This document shows positions 1 to 8,429 of a DNA stretch of 64,000 nucleotides, piece by piece; the stretch's first letter is position 1; each line of letters begins with the position of its first letter. Under the pieces are notes generated by a model. The model worked only from the letters and a program-made list of their open reading frames with translations, was not told the DNA's origin and made no database searches. Source of the stretch: Palleronia marisminoris (GTDB taxonomy: Bacteria > Pseudomonadota > Alphaproteobacteria > Rhodobacterales > Rhodobacteraceae); assembly GCF_900172315.1 (NCBI RefSeq), contig NZ_FWFV01000003.1, forward strand, positions 124,001 through 188,000, given 5' to 3'. The translations under genes and the position numbers were made by a program.

Positions 1-102
1 GACGCGGATGTCGAAATCGCCCGCATCACGCAATGCGTCCACGATCAACCGCGCTCTTTCAGGCTCGGGCTCGACGATCACGATGGAGAGTTTGGGCGCC
101 AT
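1..102 (-). CDS. nasT: NasT-like ANTAR response regulator, N-terminal part only
   Basis: The minus strand starts with ATG at 102 and stays open to the window edge, giving 34 residues beginning MAPKLSIVIVEPEPERARLI and ending in DAGDFDIRV. This is the first beta strand and helix of a receiver-like domain as found in AmiR/NasT antiterminators. In that family a C-terminal ANTAR domain binds paired RNA hairpins and relieves termination upstream of nitrate/nitrite assimilation genes, under control of the sensor NasS. The ANTAR domain lies outside the window, so the assignment rests on the N-terminus only. Another receiver-domain protein is possible. Confidence 0.6.
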   Translation of the reverse strand, partial: MAPKLSIVIVEPEPERARLIVDALRDAGDFDIRV

Positions 103-782
103 TTCCGGGAGCGAACGCTACGGCGCGCAGAGTTCAACGCCAAACCATCCGGCGGGCGGCCTGCCCTCGGGGATGCCGGTCGCTGCGCCCGAATTCCGTG
201 CGGTCCGCCGCAAATTTGAGCGCTTCCGCAGCGGGGGCCGGCGCTTCCGTCGGGACCAGCTTACATCAGGGCGGTCGCGACGCCATATGATGGGGGCGGC
301 GGTATCCTCCGCCATAGAAAGGCGTCACTTGATGACCATGTTTTCCATGAAGCCGAAATTCGATCTTGCAGAATTCCTTGCCGTGCCCGCCCCCAAGGGA
401 GCAGCCCGGACCGGTGGCGCACGACGTCGCGGGACGCAGTTCCAGCCAAGTGCGGCATCGAAGGCGGCGTCCAAGCCCGCGGGTGCTGCGGTAGTCAGCC
501 CCTCGGACAAGGCCTGACTACCCGGCGCCTGGGCAGTCATGGGTGCCTCGGGGTCAGGGCACACGGCTTCTGACCCCATACCTGCCGGCGCGACACCATC
601 ACCTTCACCACGCATGCCGCCACGGCCTTTCGGCACGGTGTCGCCGCAGATGAAGTGCCCCGCGATCCTCTTCCTTCTTCCGCGGAAGAACCGGTGAAGG
701 GTTGCCTCTGCCGCTCGATCGCGCTTTTCCTGTGTCTTTCGGCGGTGCATCTGCATCCTGAAACGAAGAGGAGCCCGATTGC
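103..782. other. 680-base region without a convincing gene
   Basis: The segment separates the divergent nasT-like gene and the YjdF-like gene. Frames here lack family resemblance. The only faint candidate is a plus-strand frame from ATG 331 to 517 (about 61 residues, Ala/Lys-rich, basic), with a weak AAAGGCG upstream; I do not recognise it. An inverted repeat at 550-577 is the clearest structure. Downstream, GAGGAG near 768-773 is the ribosome-binding site of the next gene. Confidence 0.5.
550..577. other. Perfect 8-bp inverted repeat (hairpin)
   Basis: GGGGTCAG at 550-557 is matched by CTGACCCC at 570-577 with a 12-base loop. No T-tract follows on either strand, so it is not a standard intrinsic terminator. 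It lies 205 bases upstream of the YjdF-like gene and could be a regulator site or an RNA hairpin. Function not determined. Confidence 0.35.
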
Positions 783-1484
783 GTGAAGGCCAAGGTCACA
801 ACGCTGCTTTCGCGCCTGGTGTGGGCTCTCGCACTGGGGGCTCTTGGGTTCGGGATCGCGACCGGGGACCGGCTTCTGGTCCTGGGGGCCGGCGGCGCTG
901 TCGCGATGGCGCTGCTGCCGGTGGTCTACACCTGGCTTTCCGGCATCCTGGTACCGGCGGGGTTGCGGGACGGCATCCTGGTCTTCTGCCTTGCCGCCTT
1001 CGTCGGGGGCGAATGGGGCGGCCTGTATCAGGATGACCTGGTTTGGGACACGTCGCTTCACATCCTGGCCGCGGCGGTTCTGGCGCTGACCGGCTACGCG
1101 CTCGCGCTTCTACCTACTGCCGGGGCGCCGCCGCGGACCAGCCTCTGGGTGCTGTCGGTTCTTGCCGTCGGGTTGGCCTCGACCGTCGGCGCGGCATGGG
1201 AGCTGTTCGAGGCCACCGTCGACGCCCTCTTCGGCACCAACGCGCAGCGATCCGGCCTGCCCGACACGATGGGCGACATGGCCGCCAATCTCGCCGGGGC
1301 TATCTATGGCGCGATGGTCGGCCAGCTGGCGCTGCGGGGGCGCTGGCGGCTGCCCTTGTCCGGCCTTCTGCTGACGGCCCTGAGGCAGAACCCCGTCGTC
1401 TTCGGTGCCTATCCGGGCACCCCCTTCCCCCGACACACGGCACGGCCGAAACCGGCCGGATGGACAGGAGGCCGCACGTCTTGA
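783..1484 (+). CDS. YjdF/DUF2238-family integral membrane protein
   Basis: Predicted inner-membrane protein of 233 residues, with about six hydrophobic segments within the first 190 residues and a Pro/Arg-rich tail. The GTG start at 783 is preceded by GAGGAG about 10 bases upstream. The motifs WDTSLHILAA, AAWELFE and DTMGDMAANLAGA are characteristic of DUF2238 (YjdF) proteins, whose conserved acidic and His residues lie in the membrane. No biochemical role is known for the family. Its stop codon overlaps the TTG start of idi (TTGA), so it is almost certainly co-translated with idi and the aldehyde dehydrogenase. That makes it a candidate accessory protein of the isoprenoid/carotenoid island, but this is inference from position only. 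Confidence 0.75.
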   Translation: MKAKVTTLLSRLVWALALGALGFGIATGDRLLVLGAGGAVAMALLPVVYTWLSGILVPAGLRDGILVFCLAAFVGGEWGGLYQDDLVWDTSLHILAAAVLALTGYALALLPTAGAPPRTSLWVLSVLAVGLASTVGAAWELFEATVDALFGTNAQRSGLPDTMGDMAANLAGAIYGAMVGQLALRGRWRLPLSGLLLTALRQNPVVFGAYPGTPFPRHTARPKPAGWTGGRTS

Positions 1485-1996
1485 CCGATCTCATCCCCGC
1501 CTGGATCGATGGAGAGCTTGTGCCCGTCGAAAAGCTGCGCGTTCACCGCGAGGGGCTTCGGCACAAGGCCGTCTCGGTCTTCGTCAACGCGGGCGGCGAG
1601 ACGCTGATCCAGAAGCGCGCCGCCGCGAAATACCACACACCCGGCCTCTGGGCGAACGCCTGCTGCACCCATCCCCACTGGAGGGAGACACCCGACGCCT
1701 GCGCGCGCAGGCGTCTGCGCGAAGAGCTTGGCCTCTCGACCGATGCGCCCTTCGTGCATCGCGGACAGGTGACCTACCGGGCGGATGTGGGACAGGGTCT
1801 GACCGAACACGAAAGCGTCGAGATCTACACCGTCGACCTGCCCCGGAAGGTGACGCCTCACCCCGATCCGGCCGAGGTCGGCGACACGCGGTGGATGGGG
1901 TGGGATGCGCTCGAGCGTGAGATCGCCGCCCGACCCGATGCGTTCACCCCGTGGCTGCGCATCTACCTGGCCGACCATCGCGCGTTGGTCACTTGA
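1481..1996 (+). CDS. idi: Isopentenyl-diphosphate delta-isomerase, type 1
   Basis: Interconverts IPP and DMAPP in the cytosol, balancing the C5 pool used to make FPP, the precursor of squalene. It is a 171-residue Nudix-fold protein. The start is TTG at 1481, because AGGAGG at 1466-1471 sits nine bases upstream; an in-frame ATG at 1460 would place that site inside the gene. The catalytic cysteine is in NACCTHP (Cys62), followed by a Nudix-like REELGL helix and the EHESVEIY segment that carries the metal/acid glutamates. The gene overlaps its upstream neighbour by TTGA and the downstream aldehyde dehydrogenase by TTGA. Presence inside the carotenoid island suggests a role in raising flux to prenyl precursors. 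Confidence 0.92.
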   Translation: MTDLIPAWIDGELVPVEKLRVHREGLRHKAVSVFVNAGGETLIQKRAAAKYHTPGLWANACCTHPHWRETPDACARRRLREELGLSTDAPFVHRGQVTYRADVGQGLTEHESVEIYTVDLPRKVTPHPDPAEVGDTRWMGWDALEREIAARPDAFTPWLRIYLADHRALVT

Positions 1997-3351
1997 ACGA
2001 CGCGCTGGAAGCCGCGGCCCACGCGCTGCGCGTCGAGCCGGGGGTGCCGGACGTGGCGGCCCGGCGCGTGCATCTCGATGCGCTGGCCGATGCCGTGCGG
2101 GATGGTGCCGAGGCGCTCGTGGAGGCCATCGACGCCGATTTCGGGCACCGCCCCCGGCAGGAGACCTTGCTGACCGAAATCGCCATGGTGCTCGAGGCAG
2201 TCCGCTACAGTCGCAAACACCTGAAGGGCTGGTGCCGGCCAAGGCGCGTGATCCTGCCGCCGCACTTGTGGCCAGCACTGGGGAGGATCCGGCGCGAGCC
2301 GCTGGGCCTCGTGGGAATCCTGGCGCCGTGGAACTATCCGGTGCAGCTTGCACTCGTGCCGCTGGTCGCGGCGCTGGCCGGGGGCAACCGCGTGCTTCTG
2401 CACCCCTCCGAGCATACCCCCCGCACGTCCGAGGCGCTGAAGCGACTGGTCGAGGCGGCGGTGCCGGGTCGCGTCCGCGTCGTGACAGGCGGAACCGAAA
2501 TCGCGCAGGCGATGTGTGCCATGCCGCTCGACGGGCTGTTCTTCACCGGCTCGACCGAGACGGGGCGGCGAGTCATGGAAAGTGCCGCGCGCAATCTCGT
2601 GCCGGTCACGCTCGAACTGGGGGGGAAGTCACCCGCCATCGTTCGGGCCGATGCCGATCTGGCCGAAGCGGCCGAGTCCATCGTCGCCGGCAAGCTTCTG
2701 AACGCCGGTCAGACCTGTATCGCGCCGGACTATGCACTGGTCCCGCGCGCGCTGATGACCCCGTTCGAGGACGCGCTGCGCCACGCGGCCGACAAGCTCT
2801 ACCCCGATCCAGAGGGCGCCGATTATGCCACCATCGCCCGCGAGACCGATCTGGCGCGTCTCGGCGGGCTGCTCGAGGGGGTCGAGGCGCGGCCGCTGAT
2901 GACGCGGATGCCCGCGCCGCCGCGGATGGGGCTGTGGTCGGTGATCGATCCGCCCCCCGATCACCCGGTCATGGAGCAGGAGATTTTCGGCCCCGTCCTG
3001 CCCCTCGTGCCCTATGACGGCGAGGACGCGGCGCGTGCCTACGTGGCCGCGCGGCCGGTGCCGCTGGCCCTCTACGTCTATGGTCGGGACACTGGGGCGG
3101 CCTTGCGCGACGTGGATGCGCTGCGATCCGGCGGGGCGATGGTCAACGAGGCGGTCCAGCATGTGGGGGTGCAATCCCTGCCCTTCGGCGGCGCCGGCGC
3201 GTCGGGGATGGGCGCCTATCACGGCGACGAGGGGTTCCGCAGCTTCACCCGCCCCCGCAGCGTGATCGTCGCGCGCCGGTCCCTCGCCCGCATGGTGCGC
3301 CCGCCCTACGGCAGGAACATCGACCGCATCCTGCGTCACCTGTTGCGCTAG
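1993..3351 (+). CDS. Aldehyde dehydrogenase, probable carotenoid aldehyde dehydrogenase
   Basis: NAD(P)-dependent aldehyde dehydrogenase of 452 residues, resembling the short coniferyl/fatty-aldehyde class. Seen: LAPWNYPVQL (cofactor pocket), FTGSTETGRRV (Rossmann turn), general-base Glu208 in TLELGGKSP and the nucleophile Cys242 in AGQTCIAPD. The C-terminus is amphipathic/basic, which may tether it to membrane. The TTG start at 1993 overlaps the idi stop (TTGA); an upstream ATG at 1951 would give a longer overlap and no better site. In C30 carotenoid pathways an enzyme of this type oxidises the terminal diaponeurosporene- or diapolycopene-aldehyde to the carboxylate before sugar esterification. 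With two desaturases and a glycosyltransferase next door, that is the most economical reading. Its 3' end overlaps the convergent glycosyltransferase by four bases. Confidence 0.85.
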   Translation: MNDALEAAAHALRVEPGVPDVAARRVHLDALADAVRDGAEALVEAIDADFGHRPRQETLLTEIAMVLEAVRYSRKHLKGWCRPRRVILPPHLWPALGRIRREPLGLVGILAPWNYPVQLALVPLVAALAGGNRVLLHPSEHTPRTSEALKRLVEAAVPGRVRVVTGGTEIAQAMCAMPLDGLFFTGSTETGRRVMESAARNLVPVTLELGGKSPAIVRADADLAEAAESIVAGKLLNAGQTCIAPDYALVPRALMTPFEDALRHAADKLYPDPEGADYATIARETDLARLGGLLEGVEARPLMTRMPAPPRMGLWSVIDPPPDHPVMEQEIFGPVLPLVPYDGEDAARAYVAARPVPLALYVYGRDTGAALRDVDALRSGGAMVNEAVQHVGVQSLPFGGAGASGMGAYHGDEGFRSFTRPRSVIVARRSLARMVRPPYGRNIDRILRHLLR

Positions 3352-4475
3352 CCCAGGTCGTATCGCCTGCCCCGCCAGTTCGCCTGCCCCCCTCGCCGCG
3401 CCCGCAAAAGCGCCGTCCACTGGATCGCCAACAGAACCAGCACGCCCACCGGATGCAGCAGCACCGAGAGCCAGGACTGGTCGAGCCTCCGCGCCATGGC
3501 GATGCGTGCCGCGTAGACCAGAAGCACCGCGAGCGCCGACAGGCCTGCAGCGGCGACGGCCCCGGCGGCGAACGCGACGCCAAGCATCAGGAACGGCAGG
3601 ATGTGTCCTCCGAAGAGAAGCACCGTCCAGATCGGCAGGGCGCGCGGGGTGGCCATGCCTTCGGTGGCGTTCTTCACGAACCCTTCCCAGATTGCGGCGG
3701 GCGTGTCGTACATGCGGCAGGCAGCGATGTGGGTAGCGTCGGTCAGATCGGTGCGCCTCCCCGCCGCGCGGACGTTGCGAGGCAGGTTCAGCCCGTCATG
3801 CATCCGCGCGGCGAAAGCCGCATGCCCTCCTGCCGCGTCGTAAGCCGCGCGCCTGACCGCCAGAAGCTGGCCGCATCCGGCGGCAAGTGACGGATCGGGG
3901 CGGGTGCGGGACAGGGGAATCGGCAGATATCCCAGCAGCGTCGTGAAGATCTGCGGGATCGCCACCTGCTCGGCCGGCGTGAGGGTGATCTGCCGCGGGA
4001 AGCCCGAGAGAAGGTCGAGGCCCTCGCGCTCCATCTCGGCAACCAGCCGAGCGGCGGCGTCGGGGGCGAGCCGGACGTCGGCATCCACGAAGAACAGCAC
4101 CGGATGCGCCGCCGCACGACCCAACTGCATGCAGGCGTGGGTCTTGCCGATCCAGCCTTTGGGCAGCGGCGCGCCCTCGATCAGGCGCAGGCGCGGGTCG
4201 GTTGCGGCGCGCGCGGCGACGATCGCCCCCGTGCCGTCCGTCGAGCCGTCGTCGAGGACCACGACCTCGATCGTCACACCCGTCTGGGCCAGCGCCCCAT
4301 CGAGGGCGGCACCGATGCCGCCGGCTTCGTCGCGCGCGGGGATCAGGATCGATACGGCAGGAAGCGGCCCCTGCCCCGCTGGCGAAGGCGGGCGCAACGC
4401 CATCAGGTTCGCAGCGACCATCCCGGTAAAGAGCATAGCCAGCGTCAGTCCCAGGATCGAGAGCGCCAGGATCAT
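3348..4475 (-). CDS. Family 2 glycosyltransferase, CrtQ-like
   Basis: Membrane-bound GT2 enzyme of 375 residues. It has an N-terminal transmembrane helix (residues about 2-25), a GT-A catalytic domain with SILIPARDEAGGI, VVLDDGSTDGT and the metal-binding FFVDADVRL (DxD), a conserved LSGFPRQ segment, and three or four C-terminal hydrophobic segments. The architecture matches CrtQ, which transfers glucose to the carboxyl end of a C30 carotenoic acid in staphyloxanthin synthesis. The ATG at 4475 overlaps the acyltransferase stop (ATGA), making it the last gene of a four-gene minus-strand operon. Hopanoid or other lipid glycosyltransferases share this layout, so the substrate is inferred from neighbours. 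Confidence 0.8.
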   Translation of the reverse strand: MILALSILGLTLAMLFTGMVAANLMALRPPSPAGQGPLPAVSILIPARDEAGGIGAALDGALAQTGVTIEVVVLDDGSTDGTGAIVAARAATDPRLRLIEGAPLPKGWIGKTHACMQLGRAAAHPVLFFVDADVRLAPDAAARLVAEMEREGLDLLSGFPRQITLTPAEQVAIPQIFTTLLGYLPIPLSRTRPDPSLAAGCGQLLAVRRAAYDAAGGHAAFAARMHDGLNLPRNVRAAGRRTDLTDATHIAACRMYDTPAAIWEGFVKNATEGMATPRALPIWTVLLFGGHILPFLMLGVAFAAGAVAAAGLSALAVLLVYAARIAMARRLDQSWLSVLLHPVGVLVLLAIQWTALLRARRGGQANWRGRRYDLG

Positions 4476-5278
4476 CGGCGGGGCTCGTGGTCGGACACAT
4501 GCTCGCGCCCCGCCATCCGGTCGCGCAGGCGTTGCCACTGGCCGTAGACGCCGCCCGTGCCGCGGCGTCCGTCGATCAGACTCTCGAAGGCGGCCGGGTC
4601 GCGGGCGATGGCGCGGGTGGCGAGCGTGTCGGCGGTGTCGGTCAGCGCAGCCTCCAACCGCGCCGCGATTGCGTCCGGCCCGTCGGAGGGCGAAACCTCG
4701 ACGGGGGTGCCGAAGGCGAGAAGCGCCTCGGGGCGACGCTCGGACCAGAACGGGTATTCGACGGCCATCGGCACGGCCTGCACCTGCGGGCACCTTGCCA
4801 GAAGGTGCGCAGCGCCGGGGCGGAGGCCGAGGGGACGCTCGCGCATATCGGCGAAACGGCCTTGGGCGGTGATCCACATCACGCGGTCGGGCTCGTCCAG
4901 GATCCGGCGCCCGGTGCGCAGGAACTGCGCCGCGCCGCGCGCGCCGTCCTGCGGGACTCCGAAGACGCCGATCCGCGCCATGAAGCGGTAGCGCTCGAGC
5001 ATCTCGGCATCGATCGGGCCGAACCCCGCGCGCCCGGGGAACAGCACCCCGTGGACGGCCATGAACACCGCCGGGTCCCACCACGAGGGGTGATTGGTGA
5101 ACACCATCACCGGGCGGTCCGGGACCAGCTCCGGCAGGCCCGGCTTGGCCACGCGGAGGGCGCGGAAGTTGCGGGCGATCTGCCCGCGCATCACCCTTTC
5201 GAAGAAGGCGACCATCCGCGGCGAGCGGAGGGCGGCGGGATCACTCGGCGGCGACACCGGACCGCTCCGCGCCTGCAT
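4472..5278 (-). CDS. PlsC-type acyltransferase, possible glycosyl-carotenoid acyltransferase
   Basis: Protein of 268 residues with the 1-acylglycerol-3-phosphate acyltransferase fold. The HX4D catalytic motif is NHPSWWD (His63, Asp68), and a later acceptor-binding ITAQGRFAD segment replaces the usual FPEGTR-like block. There is no clear signal peptide and only weak hydrophobic stretches. In staphyloxanthin synthesis a membrane acyltransferase (CrtO) esterifies the sugar, but CrtO is a different fold; here a PlsC-like enzyme could do the equivalent step. That is inference from operon position between a desaturase and a glycosyltransferase. A plain phospholipid acyltransferase is the alternative. 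It overlaps the upstream desaturase by 38 bases and the downstream GT2 by ATGA. Confidence 0.75.
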   Translation of the reverse strand: MQARSGPVSPPSDPAALRSPRMVAFFERVMRGQIARNFRALRVAKPGLPELVPDRPVMVFTNHPSWWDPAVFMAVHGVLFPGRAGFGPIDAEMLERYRFMARIGVFGVPQDGARGAAQFLRTGRRILDEPDRVMWITAQGRFADMRERPLGLRPGAAHLLARCPQVQAVPMAVEYPFWSERRPEALLAFGTPVEVSPSDGPDAIAARLEAALTDTADTLATRAIARDPAAFESLIDGRRGTGGVYGQWQRLRDRMAGREHVSDHEPRR

Positions 5279-6764
5279 CCTCGTCGGCGGCGTCGGCGGC
5301 GATCCAGCCCGACATCAGCGCCATCGGCATCCCCGGCCCCGGGTGGGCCGACCCGCCAGCTAGATACAACCCTTCGACCTGGCGCGAGCGGTTGCCGGGC
5401 TTGAACGCGCCCAGCACGCGGCCATGGCTCGCCAGCCCGTAGATCGCGCCCTGAAGCACGTTGTAGCGGTCGTGGATGTCCTGCGGGGTCAACGTGCGTT
5501 CGACCGCGATGCGGTCCTCTAGGTCCGGCATCCCGGCGGTGCGCTTCAACTTGTCGAGGATCACGCGGCGATATTCGGGCAGCATCCGCGACCAGTCGTG
5601 GTGGTCGCGCAGGTAGGGGGTGTGCACGAGGACATAGAGCGCCTCGCCTCCTTCCGGTGCGACGCCGGGCTCGGTCCGGGCGGGGGCGGCGAGGTAGGCG
5701 GTGGGGTCCTGCGCCGGTTCGCCCCGGTCGTAGATCGCACCGAATTCCTCCTCGGGATCGCGCGAGAAGACGAAGTTGTGGTGCGCAAGGTGGTCGTAGC
5801 CTTCGCGCAGGCCCAGATAGAGCACGACGCCCGAGCAGGCAGGCTCGCGATTGCGGGACTTGCGAAAGGATTCCCACGCGTCGCCACCGATCAGTTCGCG
5901 GTAGGTGCGGACGCTGTCCATGTTCGACACGACCCGGTCCACGGCGATGCGCTCGCCCCCGTCGGTGACGACGGCGCGGGCGCGGCCGCTCTCGGTCTCG
6001 ACATGGGCGACGCCGGTGCCGGTGCGGATCTCGACCCCAAGCTCGCGCGCCAGCTTTTCGAGCGCTGCGGGCACGGCGCGCGTGCCGCCCATCGGATACC
6101 AGACCCCCTCGCCCTGCTGCATCTGGGCAATGCCGCAGAGGACGGCCGGAGAAGACAGGGGCGACGAGCCGACATACTGGATGAAGTGCTCCAGCATCTG
6201 CGCGACGCGCTTGTCCTTCACGTTCTTCTTGATCTGGCCGGCGACGGTGCGGTGCATCCGCAGCGCCATCACGTCGGACAGGGTCGAGAGGTTCATGTTC
6301 GCCTTGAGGTTCATCGTGTCGCGCAGATCCTCGACCGTGCGCCAGAAGAAGAACCGGTCCGATACGTCGGCGAGCCGCTTGGCGACATGCATGAAATCCT
6401 TGAACCCCGCGCGATCCTGCGGCGACAGGCGCGCGATCTCTTCGGCCGCGAGGGCCGGGTCGTCGCGCAGGTCCAAGACAGCGCCATCCTCGTAGAAGCA
6501 CCGCCATTGCGGGTCGAGCCGGCGCAGGTCGAGCTCGGCGTGAAGGTCCTTCCCCGCCTCGGCGAAGATGCGTTCGAGCACGCGGGGCATGGTCAGGATC
6601 GTCGGCCCCATGTCGAAGCGGTAGCCGCCTTCTTCCAGCACCGCCGCCTTGCCGCCGAGCCAGTCGTTGCGCTCCAGCAGCGTGACCTTGTGGCCACGCG
6701 CCGCCAGCGTGCAGGCCGCCGCGAGTCCGCCGAGGCCCCCTCCGATGATCGCGGTCGTGCTCAT
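5241..6764 (-). CDS. CrtI/CrtN-family carotenoid desaturase (copy 2)
   Basis: FAD-dependent phytoene-desaturase-family enzyme of 507 residues. The dinucleotide-binding motif IIGGGLGGLAAA opens the protein, followed by LGGKAAVLEEGGYRFDMGPT and the typical C-terminal FAD/substrate block GLYLAGGSAHPGPGMPMAL. The start is ATG 6764, with AGGAGG shortly upstream inside the preceding gene's end. It overlaps that gene by ATGA, so the two desaturases are translationally coupled. In C30 pathways one paralogue (CrtN) removes hydrogens from squalene or dehydrosqualene and the other (CrtP/CrtNb) oxidises the terminal methyl to an aldehyde. I cannot tell from sequence alone which paralogue does which step here. 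Confidence 0.88.
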   Translation of the reverse strand: MSTTAIIGGGLGGLAAACTLAARGHKVTLLERNDWLGGKAAVLEEGGYRFDMGPTILTMPRVLERIFAEAGKDLHAELDLRRLDPQWRCFYEDGAVLDLRDDPALAAEEIARLSPQDRAGFKDFMHVAKRLADVSDRFFFWRTVEDLRDTMNLKANMNLSTLSDVMALRMHRTVAGQIKKNVKDKRVAQMLEHFIQYVGSSPLSSPAVLCGIAQMQQGEGVWYPMGGTRAVPAALEKLARELGVEIRTGTGVAHVETESGRARAVVTDGGERIAVDRVVSNMDSVRTYRELIGGDAWESFRKSRNREPACSGVVLYLGLREGYDHLAHHNFVFSRDPEEEFGAIYDRGEPAQDPTAYLAAPARTEPGVAPEGGEALYVLVHTPYLRDHHDWSRMLPEYRRVILDKLKRTAGMPDLEDRIAVERTLTPQDIHDRYNVLQGAIYGLASHGRVLGAFKPGNRSRQVEGLYLAGGSAHPGPGMPMALMSGWIAADAADEDAGAERSGVAAE

Positions 6765-8338
6765 ATGGTGGCCTCCTTGGGTAGAGCGGTGGTCAGGTCG
6801 CTGGCCCCCGGAAGGTCGAGGTCGGTCGCGCAAAGGCGGCTGGCGATGCGCGCGCTTTCGAAGATCGTCGGCAGGCCCGAGCCGGGATGCGTGCCGCCAC
6901 CCGTCAAGTAGACGCCGTCGATATCCTCGAAGCGATTGCGCGGCCGCAGGTGCAACATCTGCCCCAGATTATGCGCCAGGTTGAACGTCGCCCCCTCGTA
7001 GACCGCCATCTGGCTCTGCCAGTCGGCGGGGGTGTACATGAGTTCGCTGCGGATCATCGGGCGGATGTCGCGCCCGGCGAGCTTCGACAGCCGGTCGAGG
7101 ATCTTCTCGCGGTAGGACGGCGCCAGCGTCGCCCAGTCCACACCGCCGGTCAGGTTGCCCACCGGAGCCAGGACGTAGAGTGTCGAATGGCCTTCAGGCG
7201 CCAGCGTGGGATCGGTGACCGACGCGTTCTGCACGTAGATCGTGGGGTCCCGCGGTGCCTGCCCTGCGTCGATCTCGGCCACGTTGCGCTCGTAATCGCC
7301 CGAGAAGGCGACGGTGTGATGGCTGAGCGGCAGCTGCCCCTCGAGCCCGAGATAGAGCATGAAGGTCGAGCAGGAGAACGTCTTGGACGCGATCTTCCGG
7401 TCGGTCCAGCGGCGCCGCGCGGCATCCGGCACCAGTTTCGTCATGGCGGTCGCGAAATCGGCGTTCATCACCACCGCGTCGGCCTCGTAGCTGCCCTTGT
7501 CCGTCACCGCGCCGGTCGCCCGTCGGCCCTTCAACGTCAGCTGACGCACGGGCTCGGACAGGCGCAGATCGACGCCCATCTCGCGGGCAATCCGGGCCAT
7601 GGCGGCGGTGATCGCGTTGCAGCCCCCCCGCGGATGGAACACGCCGAAGCCGTATTCGACATGGGCGATGATCGTGAAGAGCGACGGGCACTTGAAGGGC
7701 GACATCCCGAGGTACTTGGACTGGAACGAGAAGGCGACGCGCACGTCGGGGTTCTTGAACCAGCGGCGCAGTTCCCCGTCGACCGTCGACCAGGGGCGGA
7801 AGTTCGGCAACGCCCGGGTCATGTCGCCGCGCATCAGGTCGCGCGGCCCGAGGAAGGGGCGCTGCAGGATCGTGCGGAAGCTGTCGAACTTGGCGCGGTT
7901 CGCCTCGAGATAGGGGCCGACCTGGGCGGCATCCCTCTCGTCGATCGCGGCGACCTGCCGGGTCAGCTCTTCGAGGTCGTGGGTCGCGTCGATGGCACGG
8001 CCGTCGTCGAACTGCAGCCGGTACATCGGGTCGAGGCGGATGAGGTCCACCTCTTCCCGCAGATCACGACCGCAGGCCGAGAAGATCTCGGCCAGGATCT
8101 CGGGGTAAAGGAAAAATGTCGGCCCGATGTCGAAGGTGTAGCCGTCACGTTGGATCGCGCCGGTCCGGCCTCCGGGTTGGTCCTCCTTTTCCAGAAGCGT
8201 CACCTCGGCGCCCGCGGCGCGCAGGAGCATGGCCGAAGCCAGGCCTCCGGGCCCCGCGCCGATCACCAGGACGCGCCGTCCTGCAACGCCGGCACGTATG
8301 CCTTCGGCCAAGTCTATCGCGGTATTGTCGTTTGCCAT
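6761..8338 (-). CDS. CrtI/CrtN-family carotenoid desaturase (copy 1)
   Basis: FAD-dependent desaturase/oxidase of 525 residues, first gene of the minus-strand carotenoid operon. It shows VIGAGPGGLASAMLLRAAG (FAD), the QPGGRTG and FDIGPTFFLYP segments, and the C-terminal GVYLTGGGTHPGSGLPT block of CrtI-family enzymes. The ATG at 8338 begins MANDNTAID; an in-frame ATG at 8359 is the alternative. It is only moderately similar to the downstream paralogue, which suggests distinct steps rather than recent duplication. The 91-base gap to the divergent hpnC must contain both promoters. I see no PpsR-type TGT-N12-ACA palindrome there. Confidence 0.88.
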   Translation of the reverse strand: MANDNTAIDLAEGIRAGVAGRRVLVIGAGPGGLASAMLLRAAGAEVTLLEKEDQPGGRTGAIQRDGYTFDIGPTFFLYPEILAEIFSACGRDLREEVDLIRLDPMYRLQFDDGRAIDATHDLEELTRQVAAIDERDAAQVGPYLEANRAKFDSFRTILQRPFLGPRDLMRGDMTRALPNFRPWSTVDGELRRWFKNPDVRVAFSFQSKYLGMSPFKCPSLFTIIAHVEYGFGVFHPRGGCNAITAAMARIAREMGVDLRLSEPVRQLTLKGRRATGAVTDKGSYEADAVVMNADFATAMTKLVPDAARRRWTDRKIASKTFSCSTFMLYLGLEGQLPLSHHTVAFSGDYERNVAEIDAGQAPRDPTIYVQNASVTDPTLAPEGHSTLYVLAPVGNLTGGVDWATLAPSYREKILDRLSKLAGRDIRPMIRSELMYTPADWQSQMAVYEGATFNLAHNLGQMLHLRPRNRFEDIDGVYLTGGGTHPGSGLPTIFESARIASRLCATDLDLPGASDLTTALPKEATI

Positions 8339-8429
8339 CGGCCTCTGAATCCCTACCATCTGCAATCGCTTGAGGCGCGGGCATGAAATGTCATAGCTCG
8401 TCCCAGCCAAGCGCATAGATAAGTCTCGG

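Noticed and set aside
8-517. Plus-strand frame across the nasT start
   Set aside because: Overlaps the recognisable nasT N-terminus and has no family resemblance or ribosome-binding site at its start.
5241-8338. Reading the two desaturases as CrtI and CrtD of a C40 pathway
   Set aside because: No crtE, crtB, crtC or crtA is in the cluster; hpnCDE, aldehyde dehydrogenase, GT2 and acyltransferase favour a C30 route. Not fully excluded without phylogeny.
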